Source: Eutreptiella sp. 'Long Island Sound 2002'
Lineage: Eukaryota; Euglenozoa; Euglenophyceae; Eutreptiales; Eutreptiaceae
Direction: 5' to 3'
Assembly (NCBI GenBank): GCA_964036045.1
Contig: OZ038392.1
Coordinates: 36,965,330-37,029,329 of the forward strand
DNA length: 64,000 nt
Part shown: piece by piece, positions 25,901 through 36,097 of the stretch
How the letters are laid out: each line of letters starts with the position of its first letter
Position numbering within the stretch: the first letter of the stretch is position 1
The notes under the pieces: generated by a model
What the model saw: the letters and a program-made list of their open reading frames with translations, nothing else
What the model was told of the DNA's origin: nothing
Database searches by the model: none
Translations under genes and position numbers: made by a program

Positions 25901-28900
25901 CCTTGAGTTGGGGTTAGGGACTCACAATCCACGCTTCGGTGTGGCCCCTTGAGTTGGGGTTAGGTACTCACAATGCACGCTTCGGTGTGGCCCCTTGAGT
26001 TGGGGTCACGTACTCACAATCCACGTTTTGGTGTGGCCCCTTGAGTTGGGGTTAGGTACTCACAATCCACGCTTCGGTGTGGCCCCTTGAGTTGGGGTTA
26101 GGGACTCACAATCCACGCTTCGGTGTGGCCCCTTGAGTTGGGGTTAGGGACTAGCAATCCACGCTTCGGTGTGGCCCCTTGGGTTGGGGTGAGGGACTCA
26201 CAATCCACGCTTCAGTGTGGCCCCTTGAGTTGGGGTTAGGGAATCACAATCCACGCTTCGGTATGGCCCCTTGAGTTGGGGTTAGGGACTCACAATCCAC
26301 GCTTCGGTGTGGCCCCTTGAGTTGGGGTGAGGGACTTGCAATCCACGCTTCGGTGTGGCCCCTTGAGTTGGGGTTAGGTACTCGCAATCCACGCTTCGGT
26401 GTGGCCCCTTGAGTTGGGGTTAGGGACTCACAATCCACGCTTCGGTGTGGCCCCTTGAGTTGGGGTTAGGGAATCACAATCCACGCTTCGGTGTGGCCCC
26501 TTGAGTTGGGGTGAGGGAATCGCAATCCACGCTTCGGTGTGGCCCCTTGAGTTGGGGTGAGGGAATCGCAATCCACGCTTCGGTGTGGCCCCTTGAGTTG
26601 GGGTTAAGGACTCACAATCCACGCTTCGGTGTGGCCCCTTGAGTTGGGGTTAGGGACTCACAATCCACGCTTCGGTATGGCCCCTTGAGTTGGGGTTAGG
26701 GAATCACAATCCACGCTTCGGTGTGGCCCCTTGAGTTGGGGTTAGGTACTCACAATGCACGTTTCGGTGTGGCCCCTTGAGTTGGGGTCACGTACTCACA
26801 ATCCACGTTTCGGTGTGGCCCCTTGAGTTGGGGTTAGGTACTCACAATCCATGCTTCGGTGTGGCCCCTTGAGTTGGGGTGAGGGAATCGCAATCCACGC
26901 TTCGGTGTGGCCCCTTGAGTTGGGTTGAGGGAATCGCAATCCGCGCTTCGGTGTGGCCCCTTGAGTTGGGGTTAAGGACTCACAATCCACGCTTCGGTGT
27001 GGCCCCTTGAGTTGGGGTTAGGGACTCACAATCCACGCTTCGGTGTGGCCCCTTGAGTTGGGATTAGGTACTCACAATGCACGTTTCGGTGTGGCCCCTT
27101 GAGTTGGGGTCACGTACTCACAATCCACGTTTTGGTGTGGCCCCTTGAGTTGGGGTTAGGTACTCACAATCCACGCTTCGGTGTGGCCCCTTGAGTTGGG
27201 GTTAGGGACTCACAATCCACGCTTCGGTGTGGCCCCTTGAGTTGGGGTTAGGTACTCGCAATCCACGCTTCGGTGTGGCCCCTTAAGTTGGGGTTAGGTA
27301 CTGACAATCCACGCTTCGGTGTGGCCCCTTGAGTTGGGGTTAGGGACTCACAATCCACGCTTCGGTGTGGCCCCTTGGGTTGGGGTGAGGGACTCACAAT
27401 CCACGCTTCGGTGTGGCCCCTTGAGTTGGGGTTAAGGACTCGCAATCCACGCCTCGGTATGGCCCCTTGAGTTGGGGTTAAGGACTCACAATCCACGCCT
27501 AGGTGTGGCCCCTTGAGTTGGGGTTAGGGACTCGCAATCCACGCTTCGGTGTGGCCCCTTGAGTTGGGGTTAGGGACTCACAATCCACGCTTCGGTGTGG
27601 CCCCTTGAGTTGGGGTGAGGGACTCACAATCCACGCTTCGGTGTGGCCCCTTGAGTTGGGGTGAGGGACTCGCAATCCACGCTTCTATGTGGCCCCTTGA
27701 GTTGGGGTTAGGGACTCACAATCCACGCTTCGGTGTGGCCCCTTGAGTTGGGGTTAGGGACTCACAATCCACGCTTCGGTGTGGCCCCTTGAGTTGGGGT
27801 TAGGTACTCACAATGCACGCTTCGGTGTGGCCCCTTGAGTTGGGGTCACGTACTCACAATCCACGTTTTGGTGTGGCCCCTTGAGTTGGGGTTAGGTACT
27901 CACAATCCACGCTTCGGTGTGGCCCCTTGAGTTGGGGTTAGGGACTCACAAGCCACGCTTCGGTGTGGCCCCTTGAGTTGGGGTTAGGGACTAGCAATCC
28001 ACGCTTCGGTGTGGCCCCTTGGGTTGGGGTGAGGGACTCACAATCCACGCTTCAGTGTGGCCCCTTGAGTTGGGGTTAGGGAATCACAATCCACGCTTCG
28101 GTATGGCCCCTTGAGTTGGGGTTAGGGACTCACAATCCACGCTTCGGTGTGGCCCCTTGAGTTGGGGTGAGGGACTTGCAATCCACGCTTCGGTGTGGCC
28201 CCTTGAGTTGGGGTTAGGTACTCGCAATCCACGCTTCGGTGTGGCCCCTTGAGTTGGGGTTAGGGACTCACAATCCACGCTTCGGTGTGGCCCCTTGAGT
28301 TGGGGTTAGGGAATCACAATCCACGCTTCGGTGTGGCCCCTTGAGTTGGGGTGAGGGAATCGCAATCCACGCTTCGGTGTGGCCCCTTGAGTTGGGGTTA
28401 AGGACTCACAATCCACGCTTCGGTGTGGCCCCTTGAGTTGGGGTTAGGGACTCACAATCCACGCTTCGGTATGGCCCCTTGAGTTGGGGTTAGGGAATCA
28501 CAATCCACGCTTCGGTGTGGCCCCTTGAGTTGGGGTTAGGTACTCACAATGCACGTTTCGGTGTGGCCCCTTGAGTTGGGGTCACGTACTCACAATCCAC
28601 GTTTCGGTGTGGCCCCTTGAGTTGGGGTTAGGTACTCACAATCCATGCTTCGGTGTGGCCCCTTGAGTTGGGGTGAGGGAATCGCAATCCACGCTTCGGT
28701 GTGGCCCCTTGAGTTGGGTTGAGGGAATCGCAATCCGCGCTTCGGTGTGGCCCCTTGAGTTGGGGTTAAGGACTCACAATCCACGCTTCGGTGTGGCCCC
28801 TTGAGTTGGGGTTAGGCACTCACAATCCACGCTTCGGTGTGGCCCCTTGAGTTGGGATTAGGTACTCACAATGCACGTTTCGGTGTGGCCCCTTGAGTTG

Positions 28901-30230
28901 GGGTCACGTACTCACAATCCACGTTTTGGTGTGGCCCCTTGAGTTGGGGTTAGGTACTCACAATCCACGCTTCGGTGTGGCCCCTTGAGTTGGGGTTAGG
29001 GACTCACAATCCACGCTTCGGTGTGGCCCCTTGAGTTGGGGTTAGGTACTCGCAATCCACGCTTCGGTGTGGCCCCTTAAGTTGGGGTTAGGTACTCACA
29101 ATCCACGCTTCGGTGTGGCCCCTTGAGTTGGGTCGAGGGACTCACAATCCACGCTTCGGTGTGGCCCCTTGGGTTGGGGTGAGGGACTCACAATCCGCGC
29201 TTCGGTGTGGCCCCTTGAGTTGGGGTTAAGGACTCGCAATCCACGCCTCGGTATGGCCCCTTGAGTTGGGGTTAGGGACTCACAATCCACGCTTCGGTAT
29301 GGCCCCTTGAGTTGGGGTTAAGGACTCACAATCCACGCCTAGGTGTGGCCCCTTGAGTTGGGGTTAGGGACTCGCAATCCACGCTTCGGTGTGGCCCCTT
29401 GAGTTGGGGTTAGGGACTCACAATCCACGCTTTGGTGTGGCCCCTTGAGTTGGGGTTAGGGACTCACAATCCACGCTTCGGTGTGGCCCCTTGAGTTGGG
29501 GTTAGGGACTCACAATCCACGCTTTGGTGTGGCCCCTTGAGTTGGGGTTAGGGACTCACAATCCACGCTTCGGTGTGGCCCCTTGAGTTGGGGTGAGGGA
29601 CTCACAATCCACGTTTTGGTGTGGCCCCTTGAGTTGGGGTGAGGAAATCGCAATCCACGCTTCGGTGTGGCCCCTTGAGTTGGGGTTAAGGACTCACAAT
29701 CCACGCTTCGGTGTGGCCCCTTGAGTTGGGGTTAGGGACTCACAATCCACGCTTCGGTGTGGCCCCTTGAGTTGGGATTAGGTACTCACAATGCACGCTT
29801 CGGTGTGGCCCCTTGAGTTGGGGTCACGTACTCACAATCCACGTTTTGGTGTGGCCCCTTGAGTTGGGGTTAGGTACTCACAATCCACGCTTCGGTGTGG
29901 CCCCTTGGGTTGGGGTTAGGGACTCACAATCCACGCTTCGGTGTGGCCCCTTGAGTTGGGGTTAGGGACTCGCAATCGACGCTTCGGTGTGGCCCCTTGG
30001 GTTGGGGTGAGGGACTCACAATCCACGCTTCGGTATGGCCCCTTGAGTTGGGGTTAGGGAATCACAATCCACGCTTCGGTGTGGCCCCTTGAGTTGGGGT
30101 GAGGGACTCACAATCCACGCTTCGGTGTGGCCCCTTGAGTTGGGGTTAGGGACTCGCAATCCACGCTTCGGTGTGGCCCCTTGAGTTGGGGTTAGGGAGT
30201 CACAATCCACGCTTCGGTGTGGCCCCTTGA
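19650..30230. repeat. Tandem duplication of a 5,290-bp (115-unit) satellite block
   Basis: At least ten distinct variant units between about 19,660 and 24,940 recur 5,290 bp downstream in the same order (for example 20,954 and 26,244; 21,506 and 26,796; 24,726 and 30,016). 5,290 is exactly 115 x 46. Inside each block there are older duplications offset by 1,794 or 1,840 bp (39 or 40 units). Confidence 0.9.
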
Positions 30231-33200
30231 GTTGGGGTTAGGGAATCACAATCCACGCTTCGGTGTGGCCCCTTGAGTTGGGGTGAGGGAATCACAATCC
30301 ACGCTTCGGTGTGGCCCCTTGAGTTGGGGTTAGGTACGCACAATCCACGCTTCGGTGTGGCCCCTTGAGTTGGGGTTAGGGACTCACAATCCACGCTTCG
30401 GTGTGGCCCCTTGAGTTGGGGTTAGAGAATCACAATCCACGCTTCGGTGTGGCCCCTTGAGTTGGGGGTAGGGACTCACAATCCACGCTTCGGTGTGGCC
30501 CCTTGAGTTGGGGTTAGGTACTCACAATCCACGCTTCGGTATGGCCCCTTGAGTTGGGGTCACGTACTCACAATCCACGTTTCGGTGTGGCCCCTTGAGT
30601 TGGGGTTAGGGACTCACAATCCATGCTTCGGTGTGGCCCCTTGAGTTGGGGTGAGGGAATCGCAATCCACGCTTCGGTGTAGCCCCTTGAGTTGGGGTGA
30701 GGGAATCGCAATCCACGCTTCGGTGTGGCCCCTTGAGTTGGGGTTAAGGACTCACAATCCACGCTTCGGTGTGGCCCCTTGAGTTGGGGTTAGGGACTCA
30801 CAATCCACGCTTCAGTGTGGCCCCTTGAGTTGGGGTTAGAGACTCACAATCCACGCTTCGGTGTGGCCCCTTGAGTTGGGGTTAAGGACTCGCAATCCAC
30901 GCTTCGGTGTGGCCCCTTGAGTTGGGGTTAAGGACTCGCAATCCACGGTTCGGTATGGCCCCTTGAGTTGGGGTTAGGGACTCGCAATCCACGCTTCGGT
31001 GTGGCCCCTTGAGTTTGGGTTAAGGACTCGCAATCCACGCTTCAGTGTGGCCCCTTGAGTTGGGGTGAGGGACTCGCAATCCACGCTTCGGTGTGGCCCC
31101 TTGAGTTGGGGTTAGGGACTCACAACCCATGCTTCGGTGTGGCCCCTTGAGTTGGGGTTAGGGACTCACAATCCACGCTTCGGTGTGGAGCCCTCGAGTT
31201 GGGGTTAGGAACTTGCAATCCACGCTTCGGTATGGCCCCTTGAGTTGGGGTTAGGGACTCGCAATCCAATCTTCGGTGTGGCCCCTTGGGTTGGGGTGAG
31301 GGACTCACAATCCACGCTCCGGTGTGGCCCCTTGAGTTGGGGTTAAGGACTCACAATCCACGCTTCGGTGTGGCCCCTTGAGTTGGGGTTAGGGACTCAC
31401 AATCCACGCTTCGGTGTGGCCCCTTGAGTTGGGGTTAGGGACTCACAATCCACGCTTCGGTGTGGCCCCTTGAGTTGGGGTGAGGGACTCACAATCCACG
31501 CTTCGGTGTGGCCCCTTGAGTTGGGGTTAGGGACTCACAATCCACGCTTCGGTGTGGCCCCTTGAGTTGGGGTTAGGGAATCACAATCCACGCTTCGGTG
31601 TGGCCCCTTGAGTTGGGGTGAGGGGATCGCAATCCACGCTTCGGTGTGGCCCCTTGAGTTGGGGTGAGGGAATCGCAATCCACGCTTCGGTGTGGCCCCT
31701 TGAGTTGGGGTTAAGGACTCACAATCCACGCTTCGGTGTGGCCCCTTGAGTTGGGGTTAGGGACTCACAATCCACGCTTCGGTATGGCCCCTTGAGTTGG
31801 GGTTAGGGAATCACAATCCACGCTTCGGTGTGGCCCCTTGAGTTGGGGTTAGGTACTCACAATCCACGCTTCGGTGTGGCCCCTTGAGTTGGGGTCACGT
31901 ACTCACAATCCACGCTTCGGTGTGGCCCCTTGAGTTGGGGTGAGGGAATCGCAATCCACGCTTCGGTGTGGCCCCTTGAGTTGGAGTGAGGGAATCGCAA
32001 TCCACGCTTCGGTGTGGCCCCTTGAGTTGGGGTGAGGGGATCGCAATCCACGCTTCGGTGTGGCCCCTTGAGTTGGGGTGAGGGAATCGCAATCCACGCT
32101 TCGGTGTGGCCCCTTGAGTTGGGGTTAAGGACTCACAATCCACGCTTCGGTGTGGCCCCTTGAGTTGGGGTTAGGGACTCACAATCCACGCTTCGGTATG
32201 GCCCCTTGAGTTGGGGTTAGGGAATCACAATCCACGCTTCGGTGTGGCCCCTTGAGTTGGGGTTAGGTACTCACAATCCACGCTTCGGTGTGGCCCCTTG
32301 AGTTGGGGTCACGTACTCACAATCCACGCTTCGGTGTGGCCCCTTGAGTTGGGGTGAGGGAATCGCAATCCACGCTTCGGTGTGGCCCCTTGAGTTGGAG
32401 TGAGGGAATCGCAATCCACGCTTCGGTGTGGCCCCTTGAGTTGGGGTTAAGGACTCACAATCCACGCTTCAGTGTGGCCCCTTGAGTTGGGGTTAGGGAC
32501 TCACAATCCACGCTTCGGTGTGGCCCCTTGAGTTGGGGTTAGGGACTCATAATCCACACTTCAGTGTGGCCCCTTGAGTTGGGGTTAAGGACTCGCAATC
32601 CAAGCTCCGGTGTGGCCCCTTGAGTTGGGGTTAGGGACTCGCAATCCACGCTTCGGTGTGGCCCCTTGAGTTGGGGTTAGGGACTCGCAATCTACGCTTC
32701 GGTGTGGCCCCTTGAGTTTGGGTTAAGGACTCGCAATCCACGCTTCAGTGTGGCCCCTTGAGTTGAGGTGAGGGACTCGCAATCCACGCTTCGGTGTGGC
32801 CCCTTGAGTTGGGGTTAGGGACTCACAACCCATGCTTCGGTGTGGCCCCTTGAGTTGGGGTTAGGGACTCACAATCCACGCTTCGGTGTGGAGCCCTCGA
32901 GTTGGGGTTAGGGACTCACAATCCACGCTTCGGTGTGGCCCCTTGAGTTGGGGTGAGGGACTCGCAATCCACGCTTCGGTGTGGCCCCTTGAGTTGGGGT
33001 TTGGGACTCACAACCCATGCTTCGGTGTGGCCCCTTGAGTTGGGGTGAGGGACTCACAATCCACGCTTCGGTGTGGGGCCCTCGAGTTGGGGTTAGGGAA
33101 TCGCAATCCACGCTTCGGTGTGGCCCCTTGAGTTGGGGTTAAGGACTCACAATCCACGCTTCGGTGTGGCCCCTTGAGTTGGGGTTAGGGACTTGCAATC

Positions 33201-33780
33201 CACGCTTCGGTGTGGCCCCTTGAGTTGGTGTTAGGGACTCACAATCCACGCTTCGGTATGGCCCCTTGAGTTGGGGTTAGGTACGCACAATCCACGCTTC
33301 GGTGTGGCCCCTTGAGTTGGGGTTAGGGAATCACAATCCACGCTTCGGTGTGGCCCCTTGGGTTGGGGTGAGGGACTCACAATCGACGCTTCGGTGTGGC
33401 CCCTTGGGTTGGGGTGAGGGACTCACAATCCACGCTTCGGTGTGGCCCCTTGAGTTGGGGTGAGGGACACACAATCCACGCTTCGGTGTGGCCCCTTGAG
33501 TTGGGGTTAAGGACTCACAATCCACGCTTCGGTGTGGCCCCTTGAGTTGGGGTTAGGGACTTGCAATCCACGCTTCGGTGTGGCCCCTTGAGTGGGGGTT
33601 AGGGACTCACAATCCACGCTTCGGTATGGCCCCTTGAGTTGGGGTTAGGTACTCACAATCCACGCTTCGGTGTGGCCCCTTGAGTTGGGGTTAGGGAATC
33701 ACAATCCACGCTTCGGTGTGGCCCCTTGGGTTGGGGTGAGGGACTCACAATCCACGCTTCGGTGTGGCCCCTTGAGTTGG

Positions 33781-34930
33781 AGGAGCAAGGCCAAGCATGG
33801 AGGAGGCTCCGTTGAAGTACATCCAAGCATTTAGTACCGTGATGTGGTGAAGAGTAAGTTGAAGGCCATGCACGCTAAGGAGGTGGCAATCTTAAATCAA
33901 TACTAGGACCGGTGGCCCTCAACCCCGCCCCCACCCATGAGTGTCCGAAAATGTCGACCCCTTGAGCGGGTCCTCTTCCTCAATGAATTCCGTAGGGCCC
34001 ATCTTGATTTTTGGAAGAACAACCACCCCTCGTACCCCGATTTCTCTCTTGGTTCTCTTCCCCCTCTTCCCTTGTCAATGACAAAATAGCAGACTATGAA
34101 GGCAACCAATGCAACACTGTGTTTAATTTGAGGAATTTGTGTGGCCCAAAACAGTCTTGGTTGGTGCTTCTAGTAGGCAAATAGGTGGTTAGGGAGGGGG
34201 GGAAACTTGTGTATTTTGCTAGGGATGTGGAGCCCAGTGCATGCGTGCATGGAAAATGCCTTCACAGATGAGCCGCCCTAGAGTTTTGTATTAGCCTCTC
34301 AATAGGCACACAAAGAACCGGCAAACAAGCATCTTTCTAGGCCAAAACCACCCCAAATAAATGATATCCCAAGCACCATTCAAAATTTCCCCGCCTTGGG
34401 GGGGCAATACAACCACCATTAATTAGCCATGTGAGTCGTCCCCACTTTGGCACTGTAGCTCTTTGATTCCTCCATGCGTCATAAGGGCAGGGAGAGCTCA
34501 ACCTAGAAAAGAGTGGATGTGATGAAGCAAAAAATTGTGAAAGGGGGTGGAAATGGGTGAAGCTGGGTGAAAATCCAAAAATGCCATATCCCCAATGTGG
34601 GAAGAAGCATCAAAGTCTATGCTAGAGGCAACAATGATGCCCCTATCACAAAGTATCGGTCTCTAGTACGGCCGGATACCCAAATAGTTGCATTGCTTAA
34701 TTGTAGAGACATCGCAAGGGTACTTACTGCATGGTCTTCGGAAATCTTTAAATTCTTGGACTCATAGATTTCAACCTCCGCTCCAATCGCCGTGCACCTG
34801 TCCTTCATTCACTCTTGCACTTGTTGTGGGGTGCCTTGCCTTGTTGCGCCTTGGATTTTGCCTTGCGCTCCTTATTGCTACCACCCATCTTGGTCTCCTT
34901 GTGGTTGTACTTAAAATTAAAACTTGGGTT
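33781..34930. other. Intergenic, no gene seen
   Basis: Mixed-composition unique sequence after the satellite. Short open frames only, with no recognisable domain. Confidence 0.4.
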
Positions 34931-35353
34931 CCCCCCCCCTTTGTATAAGCTGCGCCGATGAACAGGATTATCACGGCCCCTATGCCCACTGTAGCTTGGA
35001 CAAGGGCGCAGCTTGCGCGCAACACATACAACTACCAACACAAACGTGTGCGCGCACATGGTATGAGGGCACCTTGACCTCTGCCCACATTTCCAAGTGT
35101 ATGCAAACACAAGACAGCCTTGGGAAAATGAAAATTGCAGGTTCACACCCATGATGGCACAAGCAATGAAGAATGCGAAGCCTACAAATGTTCGGCCCTT
35201 GCGATCATACACCATGTGGAACAATTGCACATGCTCACCACTTGAAGATGCCTTTGGCTGAGGCTTAGGGGCTGATTTGGGCTTGGGCAACTTCAAATTG
35301 TTGGGAATGAATTTGCCTTGCATGTGGCATGTTGCATGTGTCCATGGCTCCAT
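34771..35353 (-). CDS. Possible small two-helix membrane protein (spliced, uncertain)
   Basis: An ATG at 35,353 opens a minus-strand frame with a Lys/Pro-rich start (KLPKPKSAPKPQPKASSSGE) and then VYDRKGRTFVGFAFFIACAI, the last part hydrophobic. A GT at 35,148 and an AG at 35,012 (137 nt apart) would join it in frame to CALVQATVGIGAVIILFIG, a second hydrophobic helix. The second-helix sequence recurs at 35,480-35,420 (ALVQAAVGVGTVII) and at 60,835-60,797 with mostly conservative changes, which hints at coding constraint. The coding end coincides with the inverted end of a small repeat element, so this may be an element-derived remnant. No family recognised. Confidence 0.25.
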
Positions 35354-35495
35354 GTAATTAGCAAATGTGACAATAAACCCATGTCTTATGTGGCCGCACT
35401 ACTTTCGCACGTAATTAAAATTACGTACACAATTATTACGGTCCCTACGCCTACTGCAGCTTGGACAAGCGCGTAGCTTATACAAGGGGGGGGGG
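34931..35495. mobile_element. Small element with inverted ends (MITE-like)
   Basis: The left end (CCCCCCCCTTTGTATAAGCTGCGC region, 34,932-34,955) matches the inverse of the right end (GCGTAGCTTATACAAGGGGG, 35,471-35,490). Next to both ends lies a direct repeat containing CTGTAGCTTGGACAAG or CTGCAGCTTGGACAAG. Parts of the same family occur at 60,796-60,838 and 60,990-61,110. I could not confirm a target-site duplication. Confidence 0.45.
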
Positions 35496-35669
35496 GTGTA
35501 CTTAAATTAGGCAAGGGACTCGAGGAGGGCACTCTTTGCCATCGTGTCCGTATTTGTTGTTTGTGTGCCGTTGCCATTGTACTATGTCGAGAGGCTGTTT
35601 GAGTTGAACATCCTCTTATGTCGGGTGCAAAAGGCCATGATTGCCGGTCGACGTCCTCCATGAAGCCCC

Positions 35670-35700
35670 CCCTAGTGACCTAGATTAAAGTCAATATGTT
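35670..35700 (+). repeat. Left terminal inverted repeat (31 bp)
   Basis: Starts CCCTAGTGACCTAGATTAAA and ends CAATATGTT. It is a perfect inverse match to 49,250-49,280. Confidence 0.9.
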
Positions 35701-36040
35701 TAATATTTGGCCAAAAATTAACACGTTAATCTCAAATTTCAATTTTTTTAGGGGGCGTTAGGGGGTTTGCCATGAAAATTATGACCCCCACGGGTTGCCT
35801 TACGGGCTTGGGTGTCATTTTCCCCCGGAGGTTGGTGGGGGGGTCCTACCCATGTGGTTGTTTCAAAATGTTAAAATGGCTCTTGGCTTTAATTTTTGTT
35901 TTTCATTTTTCCATTAATATTTGAAAAGTTAAAAATTAAAGGGCCGCCGGCATTAATATTAATCTCACAAATATTAACTCATTTCCCCAAATATTAACCC
36001 TCCTAACAATGGCACAACGCAACATGGAATGCATCATGTG
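35701..36040. promoter_or_regulatory. AT-rich left subterminal region with repeated motifs
   Basis: Contains TTAATCTCAAATTT (about 35,733) and ATTAATCTCACAAATATT (about 35,965), plus TTAATATT blocks. Similar motifs occur near the right end and in the E6 introns. These are candidate transposase-binding subterminal repeats. No gene here. Confidence 0.45.
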
Positions 36041-36097
36041 TGTGTTTATGTCTCTTGTCCATGGCCATTGTGGCCCCTTGGGTCCCTATCCGGGCCC

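Larger units (their letters stand above)
5490..33780. repeat. 46-bp tandem satellite array, about 615 copies (28.3 kb)
   Basis: The unit is 46 bp throughout and can be read as CCCCTTGAGTTGGGGTTAGG, then GACTCACAAT, then CCACGCTTCGGTGTGG. Variation sits at a few positions (TTAGGG, TGAGGG or TTAAGG; CTCAC, CTCGC or ATCGC; CTTCGG, TTTTGG or CCTAGG). The last part folds as CCACGC-TTCG-GTGTGG, a 6-bp stem with a C(UUCG)G loop. CCCC-TTGAGTT-GGGG can form a second hairpin. The right edge at 33,780 is abrupt. Minus-strand frames of 64-95 codons (MDCESLTPTQGATPKRGL type) arise only from the repeat period and are not genes. Confidence 0.98.

Noticed and set aside
5490-33780. Dozens of minus-strand frames of 64-95 codons (MDCESLTPTQGATPKRGL type) as a repeat-protein gene family
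   Set aside because: They follow only from the 46-bp period (three units equal 46 codons) and stop where unit variants add stops. There is no start context, no splice pattern and no independent codon signal.
5490-33780. CRISPR array
   Set aside because: The whole 46-bp unit repeats with no unique spacers, in a eukaryotic setting and without cas genes.
5490-33780. A telomere or interstitial telomere array
   Set aside because: The telomere-like motif occurs once per 46-bp unit inside other sequence. There is no uninterrupted telomere repeat.
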